From: Streptomyces wedmorensis
GTDB taxonomy: Bacteria; Actinomycetota; Actinomycetes; Streptomycetales; Streptomycetaceae
Direction: 5' to 3'
Assembly (NCBI RefSeq): GCF_000716445.1
Contig: NZ_JNWK01000018.1
Location: forward strand, 1-64,000
DNA length: 64,000 nucleotides
Each line of letters starts with the position of its first letter. Position 1 is the stretch's first letter. This document shows, piece by piece, positions 18,525-26,932 of the stretch. The notes beneath the pieces were generated by a model. It searched no databases. It saw only the letters and a program-made list of their open reading frames with translations, and was not told where the DNA came from. A program made the translations under genes and the position numbers.

Positions 18525-19448
18525 ATGCCCACGATTCTCGGCCAGAACCAGTACGGCAAAGCAGAGAACCGCGTCGTCAAGATCACGCGGGACGGCGCCA
18601 CCCACCACATCAAGGACCTGAACGTCTCCGTCGCCCTCTCCGGCGACCTCGACGACGTCCACCTCACCGGCTCGAACGCCCACTGCCTCCCCACCGACAC
18701 GACGAAGAACACCGTCTTCGCGTTCGCCAAGGAGTACGGCATCGAGTCCGCCGAGCAGTTCGGCATCCACCTCGCCCGCCACTTCGTGACGAGCCAGGAG
18801 CCGATCAAGCGGGCGCGCATCCGGATCGAGGAGTACGCCTGGGAGCGCATCGCCCCCTCCGACGCCAACTCCAAGTTCATCGGCGCCGACGAGGTCAACC
18901 ACTCCTTCGCCCGCAAGGGCCAGGAGACCCGCGTCACCCAGATCACCTACGACGGCGAGAAGTGGGAGGTCATCTCCGGCCTCAAGGACCTCGTCGTCAT
19001 GAACTCCACCAACTCGGAGTTCTGGGGCTACATCAAGGACCAGTACACCACCCTCCAGGAGGCGTACGACCGCATCCTGGCCACCCAGGTGTCCGCCCGC
19101 TGGCGGTTCAACTGGACCGACGACGAGCAGCGCATGCCCAACTGGGAGCGGTCCTACGAGCAGACCAAGAAGCACATGCTCGAGGCCTTCTCGGAGACGT
19201 ACTCGTACTCCCTCCAGCAGACGCTCTACCAGATGGCCACGCGCATCATCAACCACCGCTCGGAGATCGACGAGGTCCGCTTCTCGCTCCCGAACAAGCA
19301 CCACTTCCTCGTCGACCTCGAGCCCTTCGGCCTCAAGAACGACAACGAGGTCTACTACGCCGCCGACCGCATGTACGGCCTCATCGAGGCCACCGTCCTC
19401 CGCGACGGAGCCACGGCGCTGATCCCGGTCGACATGACCAACCTCTAA
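18525..19448 (+). CDS. pucL: uricase (urate oxidase)
   Basis: A 307-aa cofactor-free urate oxidase converting urate and O2 to 5-hydroxyisourate and H2O2. The catalytic Thr/Lys region is LPTDTTKNTVFAFAKEYG, and the conserved blocks GLKDLVVMNSTNSEFWGYIKDQYTTL, ARWRFNW and LPNKHHFLVDLEPFGLKNDNEVYYAADRMYG are present. No peroxisomal tail is present, as expected in bacteria. ATG 18525 follows GGGAGCTAGCAGAC. Its H2O2 product explains the co-regulated catalase nearby. Confidence 0.97.
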   Translation: MPTILGQNQYGKAENRVVKITRDGATHHIKDLNVSVALSGDLDDVHLTGSNAHCLPTDTTKNTVFAFAKEYGIESAEQFGIHLARHFVTSQEPIKRARIRIEEYAWERIAPSDANSKFIGADEVNHSFARKGQETRVTQITYDGEKWEVISGLKDLVVMNSTNSEFWGYIKDQYTTLQEAYDRILATQVSARWRFNWTDDEQRMPNWERSYEQTKKHMLEAFSETYSYSLQQTLYQMATRIINHRSEIDEVRFSLPNKHHFLVDLEPFGLKNDNEVYYAADRMYGLIEATVLRDGATALIPVDMTNL

Positions 19449-19464
19449 GCGGCATCTGAGTGAC

Positions 19465-19494
19465 GGTCCCGCCCGCCCGCAGTCGGGCGGGGCC
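19465..19494 (+). terminator. GC-rich hairpin after uricase
   Basis: An 11-bp stem GGTCCCGCCCG/CGGGCGGGGCC (one G-U pair) with an 8-base loop lies 16 bp after the uricase stop and 23 bp before the permease start. It may attenuate read-through or stabilise the upstream mRNA. Confidence 0.5.
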
Positions 19495-19517
19495 GCACCA
19501 GACCGGAGGGAACCTCC

Positions 19518-20924
19518 ATGGCACAGCCTGCAATGGGGCCGGCATCCGCCGAAGGCCCGTGTTCCACCCCGCCGGACACCACCCCCCAGGTCCATCCGGT
19601 GGACGAAAAGCTCCCCGCCTCGCGGCTCGCCCCCGCGGCGCTCCAGCACATCGCCGCCATGTACGCGGGTGTCGTCACCCCTCCGCTGATCATCGGGCAG
19701 GCGGTCGGCCTCGACGCCGCCGGAATGACCCGGCTCATCGCGGCAAGCCTGCTCATCGCCGGCTGTGCCACCATCCTGCAGACCCTCGGCATCCGGCGCT
19801 TCGCCGGCAACAGGCTCCCGTTCGTCAACGCGGCCTCCTCCGCCGGCATCGCCCCGATGCTCGCCATCGCCGAGACCAGCGCCCCCGGGCACCAACTCCC
19901 CGCCATCTACGGCGCGGTGATGGTCGCCGGCGTCTTCTGCCTCGCCGTCGGACCCTTCTTCGGCAGGCTCCTGCGCTTCTTCCCGCCGCTCGTCACCGGC
20001 GTCGTCATCACCCTCATCGGGGTCACCCTGATGCCCGTGCCCGTCGGCTGGGCCCAGGGCGGCGACAAGACCGCCGCCGACTTCGGCGCCATGAAGTACC
20101 TGGCCCTCGCCGGTTTCACCCTCGTCGTCATCCTGCTCTTCCAGCGCTTCGGCAAGGGCTTCGTCAAGCAGATCGCCCTCCTGCTCGGCCTCTTCATCGG
20201 CACCCTCGCGGCCATCCCCTTCGGCATGGCGGACTTCGGCGCCCTGCGCGAGGCACCCGTCGCGGCCCTGCCCACCCCCTTCGCCTTCGGCGCCCCCGAG
20301 TTCCAGCCCGCCGCGATCCTCTCGCTCTGCATCGTGATGCTGGTCCTCATGACCGAGTCCAGCGCCGGCATGCTCGCCCTCGGCGAGATCTGCGAGCGCC
20401 GCAGCGACGGGAAGACCATCACCCGCGGCCTGCGCACCGACGGCATCGCCACCCTGCTCGGCCCCGTCTTCGGCGGCTTCCCGACCTCGGCCTTCGCCCA
20501 GAACGTCGGCGTCGTCTCGCTGACCCGGGTCCGCTCCCGGTACGTCGTCGCCGTCGCCGGCGGCGCCCTGATCGTCCTCGGTGCCTTCCCGGTCCTCGGC
20601 GCGGTCGTCTCGACGGTCCCGATGCCCGTCCTCGGCGGCGCCGGCATCGTCCTCTTCGGCTCGATCGCGGTCAGCGGCATCCGCACCCTGTCGGAAGCCG
20701 GACTCGACGACAGCTCCAACATCATCCTGGTGGCCGTCGCGCTCGGAGCGGGCATCATCCCGCTCGCCGCTCCCACCTTCTACGCCGGCTTCCCGGCCTG
20801 GGCACAGACCGTGCTCGGCTCCGGCATCAGCGCGGGCGCGCTCGTCGCCGTCCTGCTCAACCTGTTCTTCCACCATCTCGGCACCCGGAGCCGTCACACC
20901 GCTCCGGCACTCAAATCCTCCTAG
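19518..20924 (+). CDS. NCS2-family nucleobase (urate/xanthine) permease
   Basis: A 468-aa integral membrane symporter of the nucleobase-ascorbate transporter family with about 12-14 helices. It has the NCS2 histidine motif LQHIAAMYAGVVTPPLIIG in TM1 and the signature QNVGVVSLTR (in FAQNVGVVSLTRVRSR) near residue 330. These are typical of xanthine/urate-proton symporters such as UacT and PucJ/K. ATG 19518 has GGAGGGAACCTCC upstream. Its position directly after uricase points to urate or xanthine import. It is closely related to the second permease at 22654. Confidence 0.9.
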   Translation: MAQPAMGPASAEGPCSTPPDTTPQVHPVDEKLPASRLAPAALQHIAAMYAGVVTPPLIIGQAVGLDAAGMTRLIAASLLIAGCATILQTLGIRRFAGNRLPFVNAASSAGIAPMLAIAETSAPGHQLPAIYGAVMVAGVFCLAVGPFFGRLLRFFPPLVTGVVITLIGVTLMPVPVGWAQGGDKTAADFGAMKYLALAGFTLVVILLFQRFGKGFVKQIALLLGLFIGTLAAIPFGMADFGALREAPVAALPTPFAFGAPEFQPAAILSLCIVMLVLMTESSAGMLALGEICERRSDGKTITRGLRTDGIATLLGPVFGGFPTSAFAQNVGVVSLTRVRSRYVVAVAGGALIVLGAFPVLGAVVSTVPMPVLGGAGIVLFGSIAVSGIRTLSEAGLDDSSNIILVAVALGAGIIPLAAPTFYAGFPAWAQTVLGSGISAGALVAVLLNLFFHHLGTRSRHTAPALKSS

Positions 20925-20972
20925 GGTCCTGCCGTGCCCGAACCATCCCCGAGGAATGAAGGAAGCACCGCC

Positions 20973-22361
20973 ATGGCAGCACCTTCGGCAGCCCAGCGCA
21001 TCGTCATCGAGAACGCGGCGATCGCGACCGTCGACGCGAACGACACCGAGTACGCCTCCGGCCACCTCGTCGTCGCCGACAACAAGATCGAGTCCATCGG
21101 CGCCGGCAAGGCACCCGAGGGCCTGGAGAACGTGGTCCGCCGGATCGACGCCACCGGCCACCTGGTGACGCCCGGTCTGGTCAACACCCACCACCACTTC
21201 TACCAGTGGATCACCCGAGGTCTGGCCACCGACCACAACCTCTTCAACTGGCTGGTCGCGCTCTACCCGACCTGGTCGCGCATCGACGAGTCGATGGTCC
21301 GCGTCGCCGCCCAGGGCTCCCTGGCGATGATGGCCCGTGGCGGTGTCACCACCGCCATGGACCACCACTACGTCTACCCGAAGAACTCCGGCGACCTGTC
21401 CGGCGCCATCATCGGCGCCGCCTCCGACATGGGCGTCCGCTTCACCCTCGCCCGCGGCTCGATGGACATGAGCGAGAAGGACGGCTTCCTGCCGCCGGAC
21501 TTCGCGGTCGAGACCACCGAGGGCGCGCTCGCCGCGACCGAGGAGACGGTGAAGAAGTTCCACGACGCCTCCTTCGACGCGATGACCCAGGTCGCCGTCG
21601 CCCCCTGCTCCCCGTTCTCCATCTCGACCCAGCTGCTCAAGCAGGGTGCCGAGCTGGCCCGCCGGCTCGGCGTGCGCATGCACACCCACGGCTCGGAGAC
21701 CGTCGAGGAGGAGAAGTTCTGCCACGAGCTCTTCGGCATGGGCCCGACGGACTACTTCGAGTCCACCGGCTTCCTCGGCGAGGACGTGTGGATGGCGCAC
21801 TGCGTCCACATGAACGACTCCGACATCGCCGCCTTCGCCCGCACCGGCACCGGCGTGGCGCACTGCCCCTCCTCCAACGCGCGCCTCGCCGCCGGCATCG
21901 CCCGCGTACCGGACATGCTCAAGGCCGGCGTCCCGGTCGGCCTCGGCGTCGACGGCACCGCCTCCAACGAGTCCGGCGAGCTCCACACCGAGCTGCGCAA
22001 CGCCCTCCTCATCAACCGCCTCGGCGCCCACCGCGAAGCCGCCCTCAACGCCCGCCAGGCCCTGCGCCTCGGCACCTACGGCGGCGCGCAGGTCCTCGGC
22101 CGCGCCGACAACATCGGCTCCCTCGAAGCCGGCAAGCTCGCCGACTTCGTCCTCTGGAAGATCGACGGCCTCGGCCACTCCTCGATCGCCGACCCGGTCA
22201 CCGCCGTCGTCTTCGGCGCCGCGGCCCCGGTCACCGCCTCCTTCGTCAACGGCAAGCAGATCGTCGAGAACAACCGACTGCTGTTCGCCGACGAGGACCA
22301 GATCGCGCGCGACGCGCGCGCGGAGGCCCAGCGCCTGGCCCGCATCACGGCCCAGGGCTGA
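20973..22361 (+). CDS. 8-oxoguanine deaminase-type amidohydrolase
   Basis: A 462-aa metal-dependent amidohydrolase of the AtzA/TrzN-GuaD type. Metal ligands are seen in TPGLVNTHHHFYQW, RMHTHGSE, MAHCVHM and the catalytic aspartate in GLGVDGTASNES. Members with this sequence type deaminate 8-oxoguanine to urate, which fits its place between two purine permeases and downstream of uricase. ATG 20973 has GGAAG eight bases upstream; a GTG at 20934 is also open but has a poorer site. Exact substrate specificity (8-oxoguanine, guanine or a related heterocycle) rests on context and similarity. Confidence 0.86.
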   Translation: MAAPSAAQRIVIENAAIATVDANDTEYASGHLVVADNKIESIGAGKAPEGLENVVRRIDATGHLVTPGLVNTHHHFYQWITRGLATDHNLFNWLVALYPTWSRIDESMVRVAAQGSLAMMARGGVTTAMDHHYVYPKNSGDLSGAIIGAASDMGVRFTLARGSMDMSEKDGFLPPDFAVETTEGALAATEETVKKFHDASFDAMTQVAVAPCSPFSISTQLLKQGAELARRLGVRMHTHGSETVEEEKFCHELFGMGPTDYFESTGFLGEDVWMAHCVHMNDSDIAAFARTGTGVAHCPSSNARLAAGIARVPDMLKAGVPVGLGVDGTASNESGELHTELRNALLINRLGAHREAALNARQALRLGTYGGAQVLGRADNIGSLEAGKLADFVLWKIDGLGHSSIADPVTAVVFGAAAPVTASFVNGKQIVENNRLLFADEDQIARDARAEAQRLARITAQG

Positions 22362-22376
22362 TCCTCCCCACGGAGT

Positions 22377-22474
22377 CCGACCGAGGGGGACGGCCCTCGG
22401 TCGGTCGCCGCGGACCCGAGCGGGGTCCGCGGCAGCCGGACCGGGCGGTGCCGTACGAAGAAGACGTACGGCAC
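22377..22474. terminator. three consecutive perfect hairpins
   Basis: Three stem-loops follow each other: CCGACCGAGGG/CCCTCGGTCGG (22377-22404), CCGCGGACCC/GGGTCCGCGG (22408-22432) and GTGCCGTACG/CGTACGGCAC (22448-22474). They lie within the 292-bp gap after the amidohydrolase. The first is a credible terminator; the others could be terminators, processing sites or operators of the next gene. No gene is seen in 22362-22653. Confidence 0.65.
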
Positions 22475-22653
22475 CCCCGGGACGGTGAGACGTGCCCGCA
22501 CCCCCACCCGGCACCCGTCCCGCGCGCCCTCCTCTCCACGCGCACCCCCCGCACCACCCGCAACGAGCCGCACCTCCTGCACTTCGCACCGCATCGCACC
22601 ACCTCCCTGAACCCCGCGTCACCGCCGACGTGTAACCGACCGGAGGAACCGCC

Positions 22654-24102
22654 GTGGCCGCCAAGCCCCAGGTTCGCAATGCACCAGACGCAGGCTCCGC
22701 CCCCGAAGACCGTGAGAAGCATCCGGTCGACGAGACGCTGCCCCCACTCAAGATGCTCACCAGCGGCCTTCAACACGTCGCCGCCATGTACGCGGGCGTC
22801 GTCGCCCCGCCCCTGATCGTCGGAGCGGCCGTCGGCCTCTCCGGCACCGAACTCACCTTCCTCACCGGCGCGAGCCTCTTCACCGCCGGCCTCGCCACCT
22901 TCCTGCAGACCCTCGGCGTCTGGAAGATCGGCGCCCGGCTGCCGTTCGTCAACGGCGTCACCTTCGCCGGCGTCGCACCGATGCTCGCGATCGTCGACAC
23001 CACCGAGAACAAGGCCGACGCGCTCCCCGTCATCTTCGGCGCGATCATCGTCGCCGGACTGCTCGGATTCCTCGCCGCACCGTGGTTCTCCCGGCTCGTG
23101 CGCTTCTTTCCTCCGGTCGTCACCGGCACCGTGATCACCCTGATCGGCGTCTCCCTCCTCCCGGTCGCCTTCGGTTGGGCCCAAGGGCCCAACCCCAAGG
23201 CCGAGGACTACGGTTCGACGACCTTCCTCTCCCTCGCCGGCATCACGCTCGTCGTCGTCCTTCTGCTGCGCCGCTTCACCCGCGGCTTCCTCAAGCAGGT
23301 CGCGGTCCTGGTCGGCCTCGTCATCGGCACCCTGATCGCCATACCCTTCGGCGTCACCGACTTCACCCCCGTCACCGAGGCGGACATCGTCGGCTTCCCG
23401 TCCCCCTTCCACTTCGGCGCACCGCAGTTCGCGCTCGCCGCGATCATCTCCATGTGCGTGGTCATGCTGGTCTCCATGACCGAGTCCACCGCCGACATGC
23501 TGGCCCTCGGCGAGATCGTCGACCGGCCCGCCGACGAGAAGACCATCGCCGCCGGACTGCGCGCCGACACCCTCGGCTCCGCGATCAGCCCCCTGTTCAA
23601 CGGCTTCATGTGCAGCGCCTTCGCCCAGAACATCGGCCTGGTCGCCATGACCCGGATCCGCAGCCGCTTCGTCGTCGCCTGCGGCGGCGGCTTCCTCGTC
23701 CTGATGGGCCTCTCCCCGGTCGCCGCCTCGCTCATCTCGGTCGTCCCCCGGCCCGTCCTCGGCGGCGCGGGCGTCGTCCTCTTCGGCTCGGTCGCCGCCA
23801 GCGGCATCCAGACCCTCGTCAAGGCGGGCCTGGAGAAGGACAACAACGTGCTGATCGTGGCCGTCTCCCTGGCCGTCGGCATCATCCCGATCACCAAGCC
23901 GGACTTCTACCACGCCTTCCCCGAGACCGCCCAGATCATCCTGGACTCCGGCATCTCCACCGGCTGCGTCGCGGCCGTCCTGCTCAACGTGGTCTTCAAC
24001 CACCTCGGCCGCCGACGCGACGACGACGACGTCACCGCCCCCATGGAGCCGGGCGAGGAGATCTCCGGCCACCACTCCGCGAAGGCGGCGCACGTCCACT
24101 GA
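22654..24102 (+). CDS. second NCS2-family nucleobase permease
   Basis: A 482-aa membrane symporter paralogous to the permease at 19518, with the same architecture: LQHVAAMYAGVVAPPLIVG in TM1, QNIGLVAMTR as the NAT signature, and conserved helices such as FFPPVVTGTVITLIGVSLLPVAFGW. The C-terminus is a hydrophilic tail (RRRDDDDVTAPMEPG...). GTG 22654 is preceded by GGAGGAACC. Two related permeases flanking the deaminase may divide substrates (for example urate and a reduced or oxidised purine), which is inference. Confidence 0.9.
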   Translation: MAAKPQVRNAPDAGSAPEDREKHPVDETLPPLKMLTSGLQHVAAMYAGVVAPPLIVGAAVGLSGTELTFLTGASLFTAGLATFLQTLGVWKIGARLPFVNGVTFAGVAPMLAIVDTTENKADALPVIFGAIIVAGLLGFLAAPWFSRLVRFFPPVVTGTVITLIGVSLLPVAFGWAQGPNPKAEDYGSTTFLSLAGITLVVVLLLRRFTRGFLKQVAVLVGLVIGTLIAIPFGVTDFTPVTEADIVGFPSPFHFGAPQFALAAIISMCVVMLVSMTESTADMLALGEIVDRPADEKTIAAGLRADTLGSAISPLFNGFMCSAFAQNIGLVAMTRIRSRFVVACGGGFLVLMGLSPVAASLISVVPRPVLGGAGVVLFGSVAASGIQTLVKAGLEKDNNVLIVAVSLAVGIIPITKPDFYHAFPETAQIILDSGISTGCVAAVLLNVVFNHLGRRRDDDDVTAPMEPGEEISGHHSAKAAHVH

Positions 24103-24161
24103 ACTCGCTGCCCACCCCACCGCCCGCCCCGGTCCCCGCGCACGCCGCGGGGCCCGGGGCC

Positions 24162-24953
24162 GTGGTGCTCGTCAACCCCAACACCTCCACCGCCACGACC
24201 GCGATGATGACCACCATCGCCCGCCGCAGCCTCGACACCACACCCCCACCTCCGGCCCCGGCCACCTGCTCCCACCCGGCCCACGCCCCTGCCTCCCGCA
24301 CGCACCCGGTCCACGCCCCGGCCGCCCGCACGCACCCGACCCACGCCCCCGCCGCCTGCGCGCACCCGGTCCACGCCCCGGCCGCCCTTGCCGTGCGCGG
24401 TGTGACCGTCTCCCGTGGCCCCGGCATGCTCACCGACCCGGCCGCGCTGCGGGCCGCGGCCCCCGAGGTCCTCGCCGCGGGACTGCGGGCGGTGGCCGAG
24501 GGGGACTGCGCCGCGCTCCTCGTCGCCGCGTTCGGGGACCCGGGGGTCGAGGAGCTCCGCGCGGCGACCGAGGTTCCCGTGGTGGGTCTGGGGGAGGCGG
24601 CGCTGGCCGAAGCGGCGGCGGACGGCACTCCGTTCGGCATCGCCACGACCACCCCGCTCCTCGCCGACGCCATCACCGAGCGTGTGGCGGCTCTCGGTCT
24701 GGCGGACCGGTACACGGGCCTCCGGCTCACCGCGGGCGCCCCCGAACGCCTCTCCGCCGACCCGGCCCTCCTCCTCGACCGGCTCGAACGGGCCGTCCGC
24801 GCCTGCGCCGAACGCGACGGCGCCCGGGCCGTCGTCATCGGCGGCGGCCCACTCGGCGAGGCCGCCGACGAACTCCGCGCGCGCTGCGCGATCCCGGTCG
24901 TCGCTCCGATCCCGGCGGCGATCCGCGCGATCACCCGCATGCTGACGGCCTGA
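24162..24953 (+). CDS. Asp/Glu/hydantoin racemase-family protein with inserted repeat
   Basis: About 263 aa. The start VVLVNPNTSTATTAMMTTIARR and the later blocks LLVAAFGDPGVEELRAATEVPVVGLGEAAL and IPVVAPIPAAIRAITRM match the Asp/Glu/hydantoin racemase family, whose members in ureide clusters act as allantoin or hydantoin racemases. Two features are odd. The usual catalytic cysteines are not at their expected places (AAFGDPG and GGGPLG, not xCFGDPG and GC). A 40-residue repeat block (HPVHAPAA-like, 24271-24390) is inserted before VRGVTVSRGPGM. The start is uncertain: GTG 24162 is chosen for the family beginning, with no clear Shine-Dalgarno. It may be a non-catalytic relative. Confidence 0.68.
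   Translation: MVLVNPNTSTATTAMMTTIARRSLDTTPPPPAPATCSHPAHAPASRTHPVHAPAARTHPTHAPAACAHPVHAPAALAVRGVTVSRGPGMLTDPAALRAAAPEVLAAGLRAVAEGDCAALLVAAFGDPGVEELRAATEVPVVGLGEAALAEAAADGTPFGIATTTPLLADAITERVAALGLADRYTGLRLTAGAPERLSADPALLLDRLERAVRACAERDGARAVVIGGGPLGEAADELRARCAIPVVAPIPAAIRAITRMLTA
24271..24390. repeat. four tandem 30-bp repeats inside the racemase gene
   Basis: Four in-frame copies of 30 bp (24271, 24301, 24331 and 24361) share the core CGCACCCGGTCCACGCCCCG and encode about ten residues each of the form (T/A)HPVHAPAAR. No unique spacers occur between copies, so it is a minisatellite and not a CRISPR. Confidence 0.92.
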
Positions 24954-25026
24954 AACCAGCACACGAGCGCCGTCCGAACCCGCTCCGCGGCCCGACCCTC
25001 CGCCCGGCCCGCGCCGGGTCGCCGGC

Positions 25027-25644
25027 TCACCGCTCCGCCGCGATGCGGCGACGGCACTCGTGGGCCAGTGCGGGGTACGCGGCGGCGATCGCCTCGTACA
25101 GCCGCCGCCGCAGCAACCGCTCGGCCTCGCCGCGGCCGGTCGCGCCGTACAGGCCGTCGAGCAGGGCTTCGTACCGTGACAGGGCGTGCCGCAGATAGCT
25201 CACCTGCCAGCGCACCAGGGACCCGGCGGGGACTCCCGGCGGAGTCTCGGGCGGGAGCGTGGGGGACCGGCGCGGGGCCGGACTTCGGCCCGTGAGGAGA
25301 TGCCGGTGGCGGACGGCACGGCGCTCCAGTTCGGGGCCGGGCAGCCGGGGCACCTCGATCGGCTCGGTGCGGATCGCGGCGAGGACGGCGGCCCGTCGCC
25401 GCCGGGCGTGCGCGGCGGCGGCAGCGGAGCGGGCGGGGGACAGCACCGAGGTCTCCGCGAACTCGGGGGTCCGCTCGACGGTCTCCACCCGGGCCAGGAG
25501 GTAGAGCCGGACGGGCGCGAGGGACCAGCGGCGGGGATCGCGCCCCTGTACGTCGGGCGTGCCGAGCAGGTCCCGCACCATCGCGTCGGTCCAGCCGCGG
25601 CGGCGTACCCCGGCGAAGGTCACATAGGTCGTACGGTCCGTCAT
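25027..25644 (-). CDS. conserved hypothetical protein
   Basis: A 205-aa, Arg/Ala-rich, soluble protein. I do not recognise a characterised family. The N-terminal 35 residues (TTYVTFAGVRRRGWTDAMVRDLLGTPDVQGRD) resemble a short helix-turn-helix or 'excisionase-like' reading head often seen in Streptomyces hypothetical proteins. The rest is helical, with a basic stretch (HARRRRAAVLAAIR) and a C-terminus ending ALAHECRRRIAAER. ATG 25644 with GGGGGAAT just upstream is preferred to ATG 25659. It is isolated between the racemase and a divergent lipoprotein gene. Confidence 0.65.
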   Translation of the reverse strand: MTDRTTYVTFAGVRRRGWTDAMVRDLLGTPDVQGRDPRRWSLAPVRLYLLARVETVERTPEFAETSVLSPARSAAAAAHARRRRAAVLAAIRTEPIEVPRLPGPELERRAVRHRHLLTGRSPAPRRSPTLPPETPPGVPAGSLVRWQVSYLRHALSRYEALLDGLYGATGRGEAERLLRRRLYEAIAAAYPALAHECRRRIAAER

Positions 25645-25751
25645 GATTCCCCCAGTCATGGTTACAGAGCGTGACCATCACAGTGAAGCGCACCCCACTG
25701 ACAACGCCCTCCGTCGCAGGTCTTGCGAGGGTGTCGCCGAGTGTGCGATAT

Positions 25752-25763
25752 AGGTCTGGACCT
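25752..25763. promoter_or_regulatory. DasR-like (chitinase-type) palindrome before the FnIII lipoprotein
   Basis: The perfect palindrome arms AGGTC-TG-GACCT lie 23 bp upstream of the GTG. They resemble the Streptomyces DasR/chitinase operator core TGGTCTAGACCA (9 of 12 matches). This suggests N-acetylglucosamine-responsive control; it is inference from similarity alone. Confidence 0.42.
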
Positions 25764-25786
25764 TTTCGACGGACGGAGGCCGGCCC

Positions 25787-26758
25787 GTGCAACGCCCGCT
25801 CGCCGCAAGCCTGTCGACCGCCCTCGGGTTCGCCCTGGCGCTCGTCCTCACCGCCTGCTCCGCCCCCGCCGCACCCGAGGCGAAGGACACCCGCGCCCCC
25901 ACCACCCCCGCCGGCGTCACCGCGACCGCGGGCAGCGCCGGCACCGTCCACGTCATGTGGAGCGCGGCCGGCGACGACCGAGCCGTCACCGGCTACGCGG
26001 TCTACCGGGAGGGCCGCAAGGTCAAGGACCTCCCGGCGACCACCCTCATGACCGACGTCATCGGCCTCGCCCCCGCCACCTCCCACACCTTCACCGTCCG
26101 CGCCCGCGACGCCGCCGGCAACGTCTCACCCCCGAGCGCCCCCGTCACCGCGACCACCCTCCCGGCCACCGTCGAGGACCGCACACCCCCCAGCGCCCCC
26201 ACCGCCCTCCGCGCCACCCCCGACGGCAGCCGCGCCGTCACCCTCCGCTGGACCCCCGCCCACGACGACACCCGGGTCACCGCGTACGACGTGTACCAGG
26301 CCGACACCCGCGTCCACACCGTCCCCGGCACCGCCACCACCGCCCACCTCACCGGCCTGCGCCCCGGCACCGCCTACGCGTTCACCGTCCGCGCCCGCGA
26401 CGCCGCCGAGAACTCGTCCCCGGACAGCGCCCCGGCCGACCTCACCACCGCCCCAGCCCCGGGTGCGCCCCCCAACACCGCCCCCGAGGACCTCACCGCC
26501 ACGGCCGCCAAGGGCGAGATCACCCTCACCTGGACCCCGCCGAACACCGGAGCCCCCGTCACCCACCACGAACTCCACCTCAACGGCCGCTTCGCCACCA
26601 CCATCATCTGGGGCACCACCCCACCCCCCGGCCGCGCCACCTACGCCTTCCCCGTCCCCGACCTCCCGGGCACCCGCTACACCATCACCCTCCGCGCCCG
26701 ACTCCCGGACGGCACCTGGGGCGACTTCTCGGCACCGCGAACGGTCGCCGTGCGCTGA
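25787..26758 (+). CDS. fibronectin type III repeat lipoprotein
   Basis: A 323-aa exported protein. The signal peptide ends in a lipobox LTAC (Cys at residue 24), so it should be a membrane-anchored lipoprotein. It is followed by three fibronectin type III domains (about residues 37-127, 132-226 and 230-322), with repeated signatures such as VTGYAVYREG, GLxPxTxYxFTVRARDAA and SAPVTATT. No catalytic domain is present. FnIII modules are usual spacers in actinomycete chitinases and other polysaccharide-active enzymes; alone they suggest adhesion or protein binding at the cell surface. GTG 25787 follows GGAGGCCGGCCC. Confidence 0.85.
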   Translation: MQRPLAASLSTALGFALALVLTACSAPAAPEAKDTRAPTTPAGVTATAGSAGTVHVMWSAAGDDRAVTGYAVYREGRKVKDLPATTLMTDVIGLAPATSHTFTVRARDAAGNVSPPSAPVTATTLPATVEDRTPPSAPTALRATPDGSRAVTLRWTPAHDDTRVTAYDVYQADTRVHTVPGTATTAHLTGLRPGTAYAFTVRARDAAENSSPDSAPADLTTAPAPGAPPNTAPEDLTATAAKGEITLTWTPPNTGAPVTHHELHLNGRFATTIIWGTTPPPGRATYAFPVPDLPGTRYTITLRARLPDGTWGDFSAPRTVAVR

Positions 26759-26932
26759 CCACCAGGACCCGCGGCACCGACCGCCGAGGCACGAAGCGCC
26801 GACCACCGCGTCCGAAGCGCCGACCCGACGGCGTCAACTCCGCGGACATTGGCCGGAATCGCACCCTTTCCCCGTCGACCGTCGCCCCCCACCCTGCGAT
26901 CAGGGGATGCGACGGGTTGCTGGGGGGCGCCG

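Noticed and set aside
20934..20972. Earlier GTG start for the 8-oxoguanine deaminase-type gene
   Set aside because: Thirteen extra residues with a weaker ribosome-binding site; ATG 20973 has GGAAG at eight bases.
18516..22760. Antisense frame of 1414 codons across uricase, permease and deaminase
   Set aside because: It is a codon-bias shadow made of Gly/Glu/Asp/Val-rich filler. The plus-strand genes are unmistakable.
24271..24390. 30-bp repeats considered as a CRISPR array
   Set aside because: Copies are directly adjacent with no unique spacers, are in frame inside a gene, and no cas gene is present.
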